Source of the DNA: Roseimicrobium sp. ORNL1
GTDB taxonomy: Bacteria; Verrucomicrobiota; Verrucomicrobiia; Verrucomicrobiales; Verrucomicrobiaceae
Reading direction: 5' to 3'
Assembly (NCBI RefSeq): GCF_011044495.1
Contig: NZ_CP049143.1
Location: 1,922,001 to 1,986,000 of the forward strand
Length of the DNA stretch: 64,000 nucleotides
Part shown: piece by piece, positions 1 through 8,922 of the stretch
Numbering within the stretch: position 1 is the first letter of the stretch
Layout: the number at the start of each line of letters is the position of its first letter
The notes under the pieces: generated by a model
The model's database searches: none
Told to the model about the DNA's origin: nothing
What the model saw: the letters and a program-made list of their open reading frames with translations, nothing else
Position numbers and translations under genes: made by a program

Positions 1-817
1 CCACATTGGCAAAGGACTGCACCTTGGCGCCGCGTGCATTGAGCCACCCTTCGGACGTGCTGCCCTTGATGGTGGCCACATTGCGTCCGGGAAGGTCGCC
101 GGGGCCATTGATGTCACCCTTGAGGGTGTTGATGGTCATGGTGGTGGTGAAGGACGCCGTGAGGAGTGAAACCAGCACGATGCTCAGGAGCATCCACACA
201 ATGGCAATCAAACGGCCCGCTACACCCACCGGTCCCTTGTTGTCTGCGCCGCCGACGAGGAGCGTGCTGATGGTCCACCAGAAGGACTCCCACATGCCAT
301 GTGCATAGCTCTTGGGCCACATGTCCTCGTTCACCTTGTGCTCATACATCCACACCAGGTGGGAGATGATGAGCATGGCCAGTACCAAAAGGGCGAACAT
401 GCCAATGAGCTTCCAGTTGAAAAGATTTCCGGCGAGCTGGAAGAGCGTGTCGGTGAAGCTGCCGCCGCCACCGGCCACGAGGACCTGCAGACCGGACTCG
501 TAGAAGGGTTGGGAGAAGTCGATGGTTTCTTCACGCTTGGAGGTCACGCTGAGTGCGCCCACACCCGCATCAGCGGATTTGTTTTGCAGGGCATCGATCA
601 TCTCCTGGGCGGTTCCGACGGTCTGCACCTCGTATTCCAGTCCGGCTTCGCGTGCGATCTGGTCCCACAGTTCCATGGCGTAGCCCACGCGCCTGCCATC
701 CTGCTGAAAGGAGAACGGCTCAATGTCTCGTGAAACCACGCGGATTTTCTCGGCGTGAACGGGGAGGGTGAAAATGGCAAGAAAACTTGCCGCCAGAAGG
801 GTGGAGAGCCAGCGCAT
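1..817 (-). CDS. Prokaryotic ionotropic glutamate receptor-like channel, 3' part cut by the window edge
   Basis: The reading frame starts at an ATG at 817 and runs off the left edge without a stop (272 codons visible). A signal peptide (residues 1-22, ending PVHA) precedes the first lobe of a family-3 solute-binding domain (about 24-120). A membrane helix follows (about 139-158), then a pore-loop-like segment containing WESFWWTISTLLVGG, a second helix (GRLIAIVWMLLSIVLVSLL) and the beginning of the second binding lobe (from about 232). A binding lobe split by a P-loop and flanking helices is the layout of GluR0-type ligand-gated channels. The usual K+-type filter TVGYGD is not kept; LVGGADNKGP stands in its place. 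It is probably a ligand-gated channel in the cytoplasmic membrane; ligand and ion are unknown. It is divergent from the methyltransferase at 950. Confidence 0.85.
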   Translation of the reverse strand, partial: MRWLSTLLAASFLAIFTLPVHAEKIRVVSRDIEPFSFQQDGRRVGYAMELWDQIAREAGLEYEVQTVGTAQEMIDALQNKSADAGVGALSVTSKREETIDFSQPFYESGLQVLVAGGGGSFTDTLFQLAGNLFNWKLIGMFALLVLAMLIISHLVWMYEHKVNEDMWPKSYAHGMWESFWWTISTLLVGGADNKGPVGVAGRLIAIVWMLLSIVLVSLLTASFTTTMTINTLKGDINGPGDLPGRNVATIKGSTSEGWLNARGAKVQSFANV

Positions 818-949
818 GTGAAAGGTGCGCGGAGACTTCCACCAGAGTTGCGCGAGTCAAGGATGCGGCTATGAAATCGTTTAGGCATCGGACTTCCGTC
901 ACAACCGGCGGATTTCGCACCAGCACAGGTTTCATCTTCATCGAAGCAC

Positions 950-1957
950 ATGACACCGCTCTCTCCTGAAAACATCCTCAAGACGGGGCTGGCCTTCTGG
1001 CCTGCCAAGACCCTGCTCAGCGCCGTGGAGCTAGAAATCTTCACCCTGCTGGCGAAGGCCCCGCAGGACGCCGCAACGCTCCGGCACGCGCTGGGCCTGC
1101 ACGAGCGTGGCACCCTGGACTTCCTGGACGCACTTGTGGCGATGGGTTTCCTCCAGCGCGAGGATGGCCTGTACCGCAACACATCGGAAACGGACGTGTT
1201 TCTCGACAAGGCCAAGCCCTCGTACATCGGCGGCATCCTGGAGATGGCGAACAACCGGCTCTACCCCTTCTGGGGAAATCTCACCACGGCACTCCGCACC
1301 GGCGAGCGACAGAATGAAAAACTGCAGGGCACGGACTTGTTTTCGGAACTGTACAAGGATCCCGCGAAGCTGGCCGAATTCCTTCGCGCCATGTCCGGAG
1401 TGAGCCGCGGGGCGAACATGGCCATCGCGAAGCAGTTCCCATGGCTGGATTACAAGACCTATGTGGATGTGGGTACGGCGCAAGGCGACCTGGCGGTGCA
1501 GATCGCGCTGGCGAATCCGCACCTCCGCGGCACCGGCTTTGACCTGCCTGAGGTGGGGCCAATCTTCTCGGACTACGTCGCCGTGAACGGGCTCAAGGAA
1601 CGCGTGACCTTCGCCGCAGGCAGCTTCTTCACAGATGCACTGCCGAAGGCGGACGTGGTGCTGATGGGACACATCCTCCACGACTGGGATCTGGAGACGA
1701 AGAAGATGCTCCTGAAGAAGTCCTACGAGGCCCTGCCAGAGGGCGGTGCCGTGGTGGTCTATGAGTCCATCATCGATGACGATCGTTCACAAAACGCCTT
1801 CGGTCTGCACATGAGTTTGAACATGCTCGTCGAGACGGACGGTGGCTTCGACTTCACCGGCGCTGATTGCATCGGCTGGATGAAGGAAGCGGGCTTCCGT
1901 GACATGCGCGTGGAGCACCTGGTGGGACCGGAGTCGATGGTGATTGGGATCAAGTAG
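950..1957 (+). CDS. SAM-dependent O-methyltransferase (plant-type/acetylserotonin O-methyltransferase family)
   Basis: 335 aa, the normal length for the family. An N-terminal winged-helix dimerisation region (about 15-90) is followed by a class I SAM-binding fold. The SAM loop is DVGTAQGD (173-180), an acidic residue follows in GFDLPEV (about 197), and HILHDWD (241-247) carries the His that acts as general base in this family. It should transfer a methyl group to a hydroxyl of a small, probably aromatic, molecule. The substrate cannot be told, since there is no biosynthetic cluster around it. The chosen ATG gives a complete N-terminal domain. The gene is isolated, divergent from the receptor-like channel upstream, and followed by a palindromic repeat. 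Confidence 0.85.
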   Translation: MTPLSPENILKTGLAFWPAKTLLSAVELEIFTLLAKAPQDAATLRHALGLHERGTLDFLDALVAMGFLQREDGLYRNTSETDVFLDKAKPSYIGGILEMANNRLYPFWGNLTTALRTGERQNEKLQGTDLFSELYKDPAKLAEFLRAMSGVSRGANMAIAKQFPWLDYKTYVDVGTAQGDLAVQIALANPHLRGTGFDLPEVGPIFSDYVAVNGLKERVTFAAGSFFTDALPKADVVLMGHILHDWDLETKKMLLKKSYEALPEGGAVVVYESIIDDDRSQNAFGLHMSLNMLVETDGGFDFTGADCIGWMKEAGFRDMRVEHLVGPESMVIGIK

Positions 1958-1979
1958 GGAGGTGAAGGGTCAATAGTTG

Positions 1980-2120
1980 AGGGTTGATAGTTGATAGCCT
2001 GAGAGTACCGGACAATGAGGTCGGGGGCCTAAGCATGAGCTGTGTCCTGGACGTGAGGAGTGCTCTTTGCTCCACTGCGTGAGCTTGGGCATCAGTCTCA
2101 GGCTATCAACTATCAACCCT
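1980..2120. repeat. Palindromic element with 25-bp perfect inverted ends
   Basis: The arms at 1980-2004 and 2096-2120 are exact reverse complements, built on heptamer-like GTTGATA units, and enclose 91 bp with no gene. It fills most of the 282-bp gap between two genes on the same strand. The layout suits a small non-autonomous element or a long RNA stem. Confidence 0.8.
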
Positions 2121-2239
2121 AGACCATCAACTCAGGCGAGTTCCGCGAGCCCGCTCCTGTCCGATTCGGCACAAAAAATGTCCGTGCAAAATATTGCGCG
2201 ACGGCGTTTGATCGTGCGCGCATTTCGCCGCTTCACTTC

Positions 2240-3364
2240 ATGAGCAAAAAACTCAACATCGCCGTCGTCGGCCTCGGATTCGGGGCGGAGTTCATCCCCA
2301 TCTGGCAGCGCCATCCGCATACGAACTGCTATGCCATCTGCCAGCGCAACGAGGCGAAGCTCAAGGAGTGCGGCGACTACTGGAAGGTGGACGTGCGCTA
2401 CACGGAGTACGAGGAATTGCTCAAGGACCCGAATGTGGATGCGGTGCACATCAACTCGCCGATTCCTGATCACGGCTGGATGAGCATCGCCGCGCTGAAG
2501 GCGGGCAAGCACGTGGCCTGCACGGTGCCGATGGCTACCAGCGTGGAGGAGTGCCTGGAGATCATCAAGCTCACCCAGGAGACCGGTCTTACCTACATGA
2601 TGATGGAGACGGTGGTGTATGCTCGTGAGTATCTTTTCATGAAGGACCTCGCGGACAAGGGTGAACTGGGCAAGCTGCAGTTCATCCAGGCGAGCCACCA
2701 GCAGGACATGGATGGTTGGCCAAACTACTGGCCCGGTCTACCGCCCATGCACTACGCCACGCACTGCGTGGGCCCTGTGCTCGGTCTCGCCGGTGGTGAG
2801 GCGGAGTATGTGAGCTGCTTCGGCTCGGGCACGATTCGCGAGGAACTCATCAAGCACTACAACTCGCCCTTCGCCGTGGAGACGGCGCATGTGAAGGTGC
2901 ACAAGTCAGACCTCAGTGTGCGCATCATCCGCTCGCTCTTTGATACGGCACGCCAGTACCGTGAGAGCATCGACGTGTACGGCAGCCAGAAATCCGTCGA
3001 GTGGCCGCTCATCGAGCACGAGCCCCTTGTGCTGCACACCGCGAAGAAGCCGGAGCCGGAGATCCCTGAGAAGATCAAGTGCCCCGATTTCGCGGACCGT
3101 CTGCCGGAGCCCATCCAGCGCTACACGACCAAGGGTGTGTACGACGACGACGCCAACACGCACCTGAGCTTCACCCAGGGCGCGGGACATGGCGGCAGCC
3201 ATCCGCACCTCGCCCATGAGTTCGCCATGGCGCTGGTGGAGAAGCGCGAGACCTTCCCGAATGCCAAGCAGAGCGCCAACTGGACCTGCACCGGCATCCT
3301 TGCCCATCAGAGCGCCATGGAGGGCGGCGCGATCAAGAAGCTGCCGGTGGAGACGTTGAGCTGA
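2240..3364 (+). CDS. Gfo/Idh/MocA-family oxidoreductase with an altered EKP motif
   Basis: 374 aa. The Rossmann nucleotide-binding motif is VVGLGFGAEF (9-18) and the C-terminal Gfo/Idh alpha/beta domain fills the rest. Known members are NAD(P)-dependent dehydrogenases or related enzymes acting on sugars, inositols or sugar amines. At the place where nearly all members carry C-E-K-P, whose Lys binds cofactor and substrate, this protein reads ACTVPMA (93-99), so the Lys is absent. His-rich stretches remain in the C-terminal half (GHGGSHPHLAHEF). There is no Tat or signal peptide, so it should be cytoplasmic. It may be a redox enzyme with rearranged catalysis or a non-redox homologue. It stands alone, with palindromic repeat DNA upstream. 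Confidence 0.85.
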   Translation: MSKKLNIAVVGLGFGAEFIPIWQRHPHTNCYAICQRNEAKLKECGDYWKVDVRYTEYEELLKDPNVDAVHINSPIPDHGWMSIAALKAGKHVACTVPMATSVEECLEIIKLTQETGLTYMMMETVVYAREYLFMKDLADKGELGKLQFIQASHQQDMDGWPNYWPGLPPMHYATHCVGPVLGLAGGEAEYVSCFGSGTIREELIKHYNSPFAVETAHVKVHKSDLSVRIIRSLFDTARQYRESIDVYGSQKSVEWPLIEHEPLVLHTAKKPEPEIPEKIKCPDFADRLPEPIQRYTTKGVYDDDANTHLSFTQGAGHGGSHPHLAHEFAMALVEKRETFPNAKQSANWTCTGILAHQSAMEGGAIKKLPVETLS

Positions 3365-3442
3365 GCTGAGGCTCGAACCTCAGCGCATGGCCCACCCATC
3401 GGATGGAACCGCCACGTGCGATTCCATCCGGGGGACGAGGCT

Positions 3443-4096
3443 ATGCTCTTTCGAGACCGCATCGATGCAGGAGTCCAACTGGCGCAACGGTTGTCCGGCT
3501 ACGCAGGGCGTGCGGACGTGGTGATTGTGGGCCTGCCGCGGGGCGGCGTGCCTGTCGCGGCGGAAGTGGCGAAGGCGCTGCATGCGCCGCTGGACATCAT
3601 GGTGGTGCGCAAGCTGGGCGTGCCGGGACATGAGGAACTGGCTCTGGGAGCGATTGCTCCTGACGATGCCCTCGTGGTGAATCCCGAGGTCATGGCCAGC
3701 CTACGCGAACCGGAGGTGGCGCTACATGAGGCGATGGTGCGGGAAAGGAAGGAACTGGAGCGCCGAGAGCAGGAATATCAAGGAGCGCGGCCTGCTATCG
3801 ACCTGAGAGGAAAGACGGTCATCGCGGTGGATGACGGACTCGCCACGGGAGCCACCATGCATGCCGCGGTGAAGGCGTTGCGCGGGCGTGGAGTGGCGCA
3901 GTGCATCGTAGCGGTGCCGGTCACAGCGTGGCAGGCTCGCGCCAGTTTTGAGGATGCCGGTGTGGAGGTCGTTTCAGTATTCATCCCTGCAGATTTCCAG
4001 GCGGTGGGGCAGCACTACGAGGACTTCACCCAGACGTCAGATGAAGAGGTGTTGCAGGCGCTGCGTGAGGCCAACCTGTCCGCGAGTGGGCGATGA
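3443..4096 (+). CDS. Phosphoribosyltransferase-family protein
   Basis: 217 aa from the ATG at 3443, preceded by a GGGGA/GAGG purine run. An upstream ATG at 3416 is in frame, but the family normally begins at the MLFRDRIDAG block, so 3443 is preferred. The PRPP-binding loop is seen as VIAVDDGLATGATM, with the two acidic residues followed by the T-G-A-T turn. IVGLPRGGVPVAAEVA near the N-terminus is the typical first loop of this group, often found as stand-alone proteins near stress or erythromycin-esterase-like genes. Known relatives transfer or bind phosphoribosyl groups; the acceptor base is unknown here. It converges on an unknown membrane protein. Confidence 0.85.
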   Translation: MLFRDRIDAGVQLAQRLSGYAGRADVVIVGLPRGGVPVAAEVAKALHAPLDIMVVRKLGVPGHEELALGAIAPDDALVVNPEVMASLREPEVALHEAMVRERKELERREQEYQGARPAIDLRGKTVIAVDDGLATGATMHAAVKALRGRGVAQCIVAVPVTAWQARASFEDAGVEVVSVFIPADFQAVGQHYEDFTQTSDEEVLQALREANLSASGR

Positions 4097-4121
4097 AAAT
4101 CTCAGCCACTGCGAGAGCGGT

Positions 4122-4517
4122 CTAGCCGTACCTCAACCAGAGGACGAAATAGGTGATGACGAAGATGACGAAAAGAGTGCCATTAGTGAGGAGAAGCAGG
4201 GCGCTGCCAATCTTCCGCACGTGACCGGATACCACGCCGCGATAGCCCCAGCAGGCGAGTATTCCAAAAATGCTTGGAACCACCACCGCGGAAATGTAGC
4301 CCGGTTCCCCAACGCCGCACACGTTGGGAGAAGCTACGGAATACGCAAAGATTGCCAGCCACTCGAGTGAAACTATCCACGCAGCCCAATTTGCGATGAA
4401 GGCGTTCTTGGGGTCATGTTTGGAAGGGATGAGCCAGTAGTACCATGGGCCCTTTTTCTTCTTGAGCGTGTAACGCCCGGGCCCAGGTGCTTCCTTGCCA
4501 GAGGGTGATGCAGACAT
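4122..4517 (-). CDS. Small membrane protein of unknown function
   Basis: 131 aa. The N-terminal 30 residues are soluble and basic (KKKKGPWYYW). Three hydrophobic segments follow, at about 43-62, 72-90 and 104-127, so the protein should lie in the cytoplasmic membrane. I recognise no motif or family. It sits 39 bp downstream of the secreted protein at 4557-5780 on the same strand and could share its transcript. It ends 25 bp from the convergent phosphoribosyltransferase. Confidence 0.6.
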   Translation of the reverse strand: MSASPSGKEAPGPGRYTLKKKKGPWYYWLIPSKHDPKNAFIANWAAWIVSLEWLAIFAYSVASPNVCGVGEPGYISAVVVPSIFGILACWGYRGVVSGHVRKIGSALLLLTNGTLFVIFVITYFVLWLRYG

Positions 4518-4556
4518 GGCGAGAAGATGGGATGCCTCTCTCAGTGGAGGTGATTC

Positions 4557-5780
4557 TTAGCGCCCAATCTCCAGCTTGAGCGGCTTGCCGTTCACAATTC
4601 CCTGCATGCTCACCGTCCACGGCTCCTCCTCACGTTTGAGCACGAGCGGTTTGCCTTCAAAGGAATCGACAAAACCCTTCATCTCACCACTTACGTGACC
4701 GTCCGTTGGTGGCTGCAGCACGGCGAAGAGCATGGTGTGCAGGGTCTGGGTCTCGAACTGCTTCCGCATGGCGCCTTCGAAGGAGGGCAGGGTGTTTTTC
4801 AGCACCTGGCTCGCGTTCGTAAGGCTGGCGTGCATCTCCTTGAGGTCTGCTTGATACTCCTGCCAGGGTTTGGTGCTCGCGGTTTCCGCGCGTGCCTGGA
4901 GTTCTCGACCTTGCTCCGCGGTCTTCTTCCATTCCTCCACGGAGGCGAGTGCTTGCTTTGCGGAGGCAGCTCTTGCGTTATCAGCATCCTGGCTCTGGGA
5001 ACCGAGGAATGACTGGGCTGCCTCGAGCGCGGCCTTTTCACTCTCGGGTGAGTTCTGGATGCCGAGGACCATGCGCCGCATCCAGTCCGCCATCGCATGC
5101 TCGCCGGTAAGAGCCTCCCGCACGGTGTGCAATGGAGGCAGGGCCTTCATGTCCTTCACAATGGTCTTTCCCTGCTCCACATCCATGCTGAGCATGTGCC
5201 TCGCGGTGGTGCGGATGGCCTGCTGCTCCACACTGTGCTGCATGATGGCAGTGATGAGCAACGGCTCGGCTGCGAGATGACGTGCGGCGGCATGCACATG
5301 CTTCGTCCAGGCCCACGCGGCATCCGCATTGCCCGAGGCGTAGTGCACCTCCACCTGCACCAGCGCCAGACGGCACAGTAGTTGCAGCTTGGTGAGGTGC
5401 GGCATGGGGGCGAAGGGACCTTCGTCAAAGGTGGTGCCCCACACACACGGTTGGTCACCCTGGGCGGCGCGTGCGAATCGATCCAGGCTGCGCCTCGCGA
5501 CACCCAGCAGCGTGCCCACCGAGGGGTCTGTGACTGGCAAGCGGCCATCGAGCACTTCCGTGAGCACTTTGAGTTGTGCTTGCTTCAACTCGGGCAGCAA
5601 CGCAAAGGCCTGCCAGTACAGCAGCGCGGGATTCGGATCGGTGATCTTCTCCCGCTTTCCCGGGAGAGAGGCTGGCTTGGAGCTGTCGCCTTCTGCCGCG
5701 GGCGCAGTGGGACCTTGCGCAGCCAGGGAAGGTGCGATGAGAGTCAGAGCGATGCCGGCAAGAGCCGCAAATTTCAGCAT
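4557..5780 (-). CDS. Secreted alpha-helical protein of unknown function
   Basis: 407 aa with a clear signal peptide (MLKFAALAGIALTLIAPSLAAQ, about 1-22) and then a short Ala/Pro linker. The mature part is mostly helical. It opens with NPALLYWQAFALLP, a segment I associate with unknown secreted proteins of Verrucomicrobiota and Planctomycetota. The middle is rich in Ala, Gln and Leu (GNADAAWAWTKHVHAAARHL), as in helical repeat proteins, but no clear TPR consensus is seen. No catalytic motif was found. It probably works in the periplasm or on the cell surface. It is first of a possible two-gene unit with the membrane protein at 4122. Confidence 0.65.
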   Translation of the reverse strand: MLKFAALAGIALTLIAPSLAAQGPTAPAAEGDSSKPASLPGKREKITDPNPALLYWQAFALLPELKQAQLKVLTEVLDGRLPVTDPSVGTLLGVARRSLDRFARAAQGDQPCVWGTTFDEGPFAPMPHLTKLQLLCRLALVQVEVHYASGNADAAWAWTKHVHAAARHLAAEPLLITAIMQHSVEQQAIRTTARHMLSMDVEQGKTIVKDMKALPPLHTVREALTGEHAMADWMRRMVLGIQNSPESEKAALEAAQSFLGSQSQDADNARAASAKQALASVEEWKKTAEQGRELQARAETASTKPWQEYQADLKEMHASLTNASQVLKNTLPSFEGAMRKQFETQTLHTMLFAVLQPPTDGHVSGEMKGFVDSFEGKPLVLKREEEPWTVSMQGIVNGKPLKLEIGR

Positions 5781-5896
5781 GCCATCAAGTTAGCAGACAC
5801 CCCGCCGGAAACGAAACAGGCAAAGTGGGCAATTCTCAGGACGGCGACTCTGATCGACGTCCGCCTCATTCGAAGCGGCTAATTCGTCAATGTGTG

Positions 5897-6598
5897 TCAA
5901 ACCGCCGGTGTCGGTAGCACATACAGAAGCACCGCCAGGAAATGGCAGATGCTTCCGGCCAGCACGAAGGTGTGCCAGATGGCGTGATGATACCGGAGAC
6001 GGTGCCAGCGGTAGAAGACGACGCCCGAGGTGTAGCAAACACCGCCCGCGACCAGCAGCCACATGCCACCGCTGGGCAGGGCGGCCACCAGGGGCTTGAT
6101 GGCGACCAGCACGAGCCAGCCGGTGAAGAGGTAGGCGAACACTGAGGCAAAGCGATGCACCTTCCGCGGGACGAGTTGCATCACTGCGCCCGCCACGCAC
6201 AACGTCCAGATGACGCCGAATAGAGTCCAGCCCAGAGGCCCTCTCAGCACCGTGAGGAGAAAAGGTGTGTAGGTGCCTGCGATGAGCAGGAAGATCGCGG
6301 CGTGGTCGAGCTTCTTGAAAAGAAGCTTCAACTGAGGTCCACGAATGGCGTGGTACGCCGTGGATGCCGAGTAGAGTGCCACCAGCGTGGTGCCATATAC
6401 GGCGAAGCTGACCATGTGCCACGCGGTGCCATGCAGGATGGAATCCACCATGAGCAGCACCAGAGCCACGGTGCTGAGCAGCAGGCCGATGCCGTGCGTA
6501 ATCCAGTTCGCGGCTTCTTCGCCCGGGGTGAACTGTCGCGCGGCCTTTACTGCGGGGGGGCCTAGCCGTGATGCGGGGTGGGGAAGTTCCTTTGCCAT
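5897..6598 (-). CDS. Hemolysin III / PAQR-family membrane protein
   Basis: 233 aa from the ATG at 6598; an upstream in-frame start at 6661 adds an unlikely 21-residue extension. Seven hydrophobic segments are visible. Family hallmarks are THGIG before helix 1, SASTAYH after helix 2, KLDHAAIFLLIAGTYTP at helix 3, and HAIWHTFVLAGSICHF at the last helix. Together they give the conserved Ser, Asp and His residues that form the zinc site of the CREST/PAQR hydrolase superfamily. Bacterial members were named for a Bacillus hemolysin, but their physiological role is mostly unknown; lipid amide or ester hydrolysis has been suggested. It is a single gene. Confidence 0.88.
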   Translation of the reverse strand: MAKELPHPASRLGPPAVKAARQFTPGEEAANWITHGIGLLLSTVALVLLMVDSILHGTAWHMVSFAVYGTTLVALYSASTAYHAIRGPQLKLLFKKLDHAAIFLLIAGTYTPFLLTVLRGPLGWTLFGVIWTLCVAGAVMQLVPRKVHRFASVFAYLFTGWLVLVAIKPLVAALPSGGMWLLVAGGVCYTSGVVFYRWHRLRYHHAIWHTFVLAGSICHFLAVLLYVLPTPAV

Positions 6599-6840
6599 GG
6601 CGGGACTCGCTGTAAGGGTTCCGGACGCACAGTGGGCTGCGGTACGATGCCGGTGCATCATTCGTGTCGCATCATCGCAACTTCATGCACAAAGAGCAAT
6701 CAAAAGAGCGATGCCCCGATGATTTCGTCCTTCATTTAGCACGATGATGCAAAAGGAACGAATGGGGTGAGCCATTGGATGTGCTTGATATCACGGAATG
6801 GATTGAATGAGGGCTGCAGCGAGCACGACTAACACGCATC

Positions 6841-7212
6841 ATGAAGACGATATCCCTTCTTTACGCCTCGATGTTGTTGGGCGCTGCCGTTACTCACGGT
6901 CAGAGCCAGAGCACACCCACAACACCCACACCTCCAGCGGTCACTCCGCCGAGTCCTTCTGCGCCCGCGACACCCGGAGCCTCGGATGCGGATAAGGTGC
7001 TGAACAAAGCAAAGCGGGAAAAGCAATTCTCCCGGCTCGACAAGAACAGTGACACGTTTGTGGATCGTGAGGAATTCAAGAACGCAAGGTTCGCGCAGAA
7101 GAAACCGCAACGCGCTGAGAAGCGCTTCGCCCGTGTGGACGGCAACAACGACGGTAAGCTCTCCAAGGATGAGTGGCTGGCGGCGCCGGTGCGCGGGAAG
7201 AAGAAGGTGTGA
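6841..7212 (+). CDS. Secreted EF-hand calcium-binding protein
   Basis: 123 aa. The signal peptide (about 1-20, MKTISLLYASMLLGAAVTHG) is followed by a Thr/Pro-rich stretch and then two EF-hand loops. Loop 1, DKNSDTFVDREE, has D-N-D-x-D-E at positions 1, 3, 5, 9 and 12. Loop 2, DGNNDGKLSKDE, is also canonical. A basic segment (QKKPQRAEKRFAR) joins them. Such small EF-hand proteins are common in the envelope of Verrucomicrobiota and Planctomycetota and probably bind Ca2+, but their target is unknown. The gene is alone, with a hairpin directly downstream. Confidence 0.85.
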   Translation: MKTISLLYASMLLGAAVTHGQSQSTPTTPTPPAVTPPSPSAPATPGASDADKVLNKAKREKQFSRLDKNSDTFVDREEFKNARFAQKKPQRAEKRFARVDGNNDGKLSKDEWLAAPVRGKKKV

Positions 7213-7220
7213 CGACGACT

Positions 7221-7245
7221 TACGCTTTTCGTCCTGAAAAGCGTA
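7221..7245 (+). terminator. Hairpin after the EF-hand gene
   Basis: A perfect 9-bp stem (TACGCTTTT / AAAAGCGTA) with a 7-nt loop begins 8 nt after the stop codon. There is no downstream T-run, so it may be an mRNA 3' end stabiliser rather than a true intrinsic terminator. Confidence 0.5.
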
Positions 7246-7304
7246 GCAATCTCGCCCCCTTGCGAATGAACGTCAGGGTAAGGATCCGGAAGTGGTGCCG
7301 AAGG

Positions 7305-7477
7305 CCTTGGACTGCGTGCAGCCCCGCTGCCGCTTTCCCTCAGTGCAGCCTGCTGCACGCTCTACCGCGACGCAGGCGCCTGGTCTTCTGGAGATATCTT
7401 ACTACGAGCAAGTGTCACCCTCGCCACAGCAGGCTGTGGACTCTGGAAAGCGGCAGCAGGCTGCACGCAGTCCAAGG
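7305..7477. repeat. MITE-like element with 33-bp near-perfect inverted ends
   Basis: The arms 7305-7338 and 7445-7477 are reverse complements over about 33 bp with one small mismatch (CCTTGGACTGCGTGCAGC... in the left arm). The interior also folds (GCAGCCTGCTGCACG). It occupies about half of the 377-bp space between the EF-hand gene and the convergent glycosidase. I see no gene in the rest of that space. Confidence 0.75.
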
Positions 7478-7589
7478 ACGCTGCGCGTCACAGCGTCCGG
7501 ATCGTTCGTGAATGTTTTCCTTCACTTGCTTTCACACCGTTCTCTCAACCTGACGCCTAAGACGCAAAGCGCTATATCATGTGCATTCA

Positions 7590-8900
7590 TTACTTCGCAG
7601 GCGTCAGCCAGAGGAACGTGGGATCCGTGCTAAGTGTGAGGGTCACCTTCCCTTCCTCACTTGGCACTTCGACGGCCGTGGAGGCATCCTTCGCGAACGG
7701 CATGCGCTCGGCCTTCTGCAAGGTCATCCCCTTGGTATCGACGCTGGTGGTGAAGTCATTCTTTGTGGGATGCCACACCGCCCAGATCACAGGAGAGCCT
7801 TCCTTCTCCGGCGTGAACTCGTAGATGTAGCCTTCCTCCAGCGAAGCGCGGACGGTGCGTGCATAGCGATAGTCTTCGAGCGACTTCAGCATCCAGGCGA
7901 TGGCGTGGTAGGAGGGCTTGGGCTGGAAGTTGCGGGTGATGCCGGAGGCGTGGTGCAGGCGGGCTTCATCTGAGTCGTTGAAGAAATAGGTGAAGGCCTT
8001 GTCGATGTTCATCCCGGAGAAGAGGAGGAAGGAGCGCACGAGCCAGCGGGCCTGGTCTTCATCCGTGGAGTCTTCCCACTTGGCCCAGTCACCCTTGGGG
8101 TCGGGCTTCTTCTCCGCAGCGTCCCAGCCGAACTCGGAAACCCACACGGGCTTGCCGGGCGCATGCTCATCGCGCCAGTGTACGATCTCCTGGATGCGGC
8201 TGAGGAAGGGTACCTTCGGGTCTTCCGGATAGCTGCGGCGCCACACGGGCCATTGCGTGGCGATGGCATAGCGATGGATGCGAATGACATCATACAAATC
8301 TTCGAGTCCCTGGATGGCATCGGTGCCTTTCCAGTAGCGCTCGCTCTTGCCGGTCTCGATGTTGCAGGTGGCAATCTTCATCTTGGGATTCCCTTCACGC
8401 ACACCACGCGCCATGGCTTCGAAGATGGCGCGATAGGATGGGTCGTCATACAGGCCGGGTTCATTGCCCAGTTCGACGTATTCCACATAAGGCCACTTGC
8501 CGCCGGGGCCGAAGTTTTCCGCGAAGCTTTTCGCATAGGCATGCGCATCGGTAGTCATGTTCTTCCAGTCCTTTTGCATCTCATCGATCTGGAAGCAGGC
8601 GGTGATGCGCAGGCCCTTCTCATGCCACGAGCCGTACACCTGTTCCCAGGAGACGCGGTTCTTCGCAAAGGGCCAGTCGGGAAGCTTGCTGGTGTCATCA
8701 CCAAGGTCCCACTTCACGGGATGGTAGTCACGCACCCAGCGACACACCGGGTAGTAGAGATCCGGTTTGAAATTCACCGTGTGTCCGCACAGACCCACGA
8801 AGTCACGGAAGAGTGGAGTGGGTTTGGCTTCTGACTTCGCAGGTCCCGCGCCGTGCAGCGTGGTGAGGAAGACGAGGAGAAAGGGAATGACGCGGAGCAT
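7590..8900 (-). CDS. Secreted clan GH-A glycoside hydrolase-like protein
   Basis: 436 aa from the ATG at 8900, which opens a signal peptide (MLRVIPFLLVFLTTLHGAG). A longer frame starts only from a TTG at 8981. The fold looks like a (beta/alpha)8 barrel: VELGNEPGLYDD (142-153) ends strand 4 with the Asn-Glu pair expected of the acid/base residue (E147), and VWVSEFGWD (252-260) holds the likely nucleophile E256. The general pattern resembles GH39/GH5-type retaining hydrolases. A C-terminal beta-sandwich is likely from about 350. It should cleave a beta-linked glycan outside the cytoplasm; the substrate is unknown. It lies 22 bp downstream of the small secreted protein at 8923 and may be co-transcribed with it. 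Confidence 0.75.
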   Translation of the reverse strand: MLRVIPFLLVFLTTLHGAGPAKSEAKPTPLFRDFVGLCGHTVNFKPDLYYPVCRWVRDYHPVKWDLGDDTSKLPDWPFAKNRVSWEQVYGSWHEKGLRITACFQIDEMQKDWKNMTTDAHAYAKSFAENFGPGGKWPYVEYVELGNEPGLYDDPSYRAIFEAMARGVREGNPKMKIATCNIETGKSERYWKGTDAIQGLEDLYDVIRIHRYAIATQWPVWRRSYPEDPKVPFLSRIQEIVHWRDEHAPGKPVWVSEFGWDAAEKKPDPKGDWAKWEDSTDEDQARWLVRSFLLFSGMNIDKAFTYFFNDSDEARLHHASGITRNFQPKPSYHAIAWMLKSLEDYRYARTVRASLEEGYIYEFTPEKEGSPVIWAVWHPTKNDFTTSVDTKGMTLQKAERMPFAKDASTAVEVPSEEGKVTLTLSTDPTFLWLTPAK

Positions 8901-8922
8901 GGTCGTGTGAGTGCGAGGCTGT

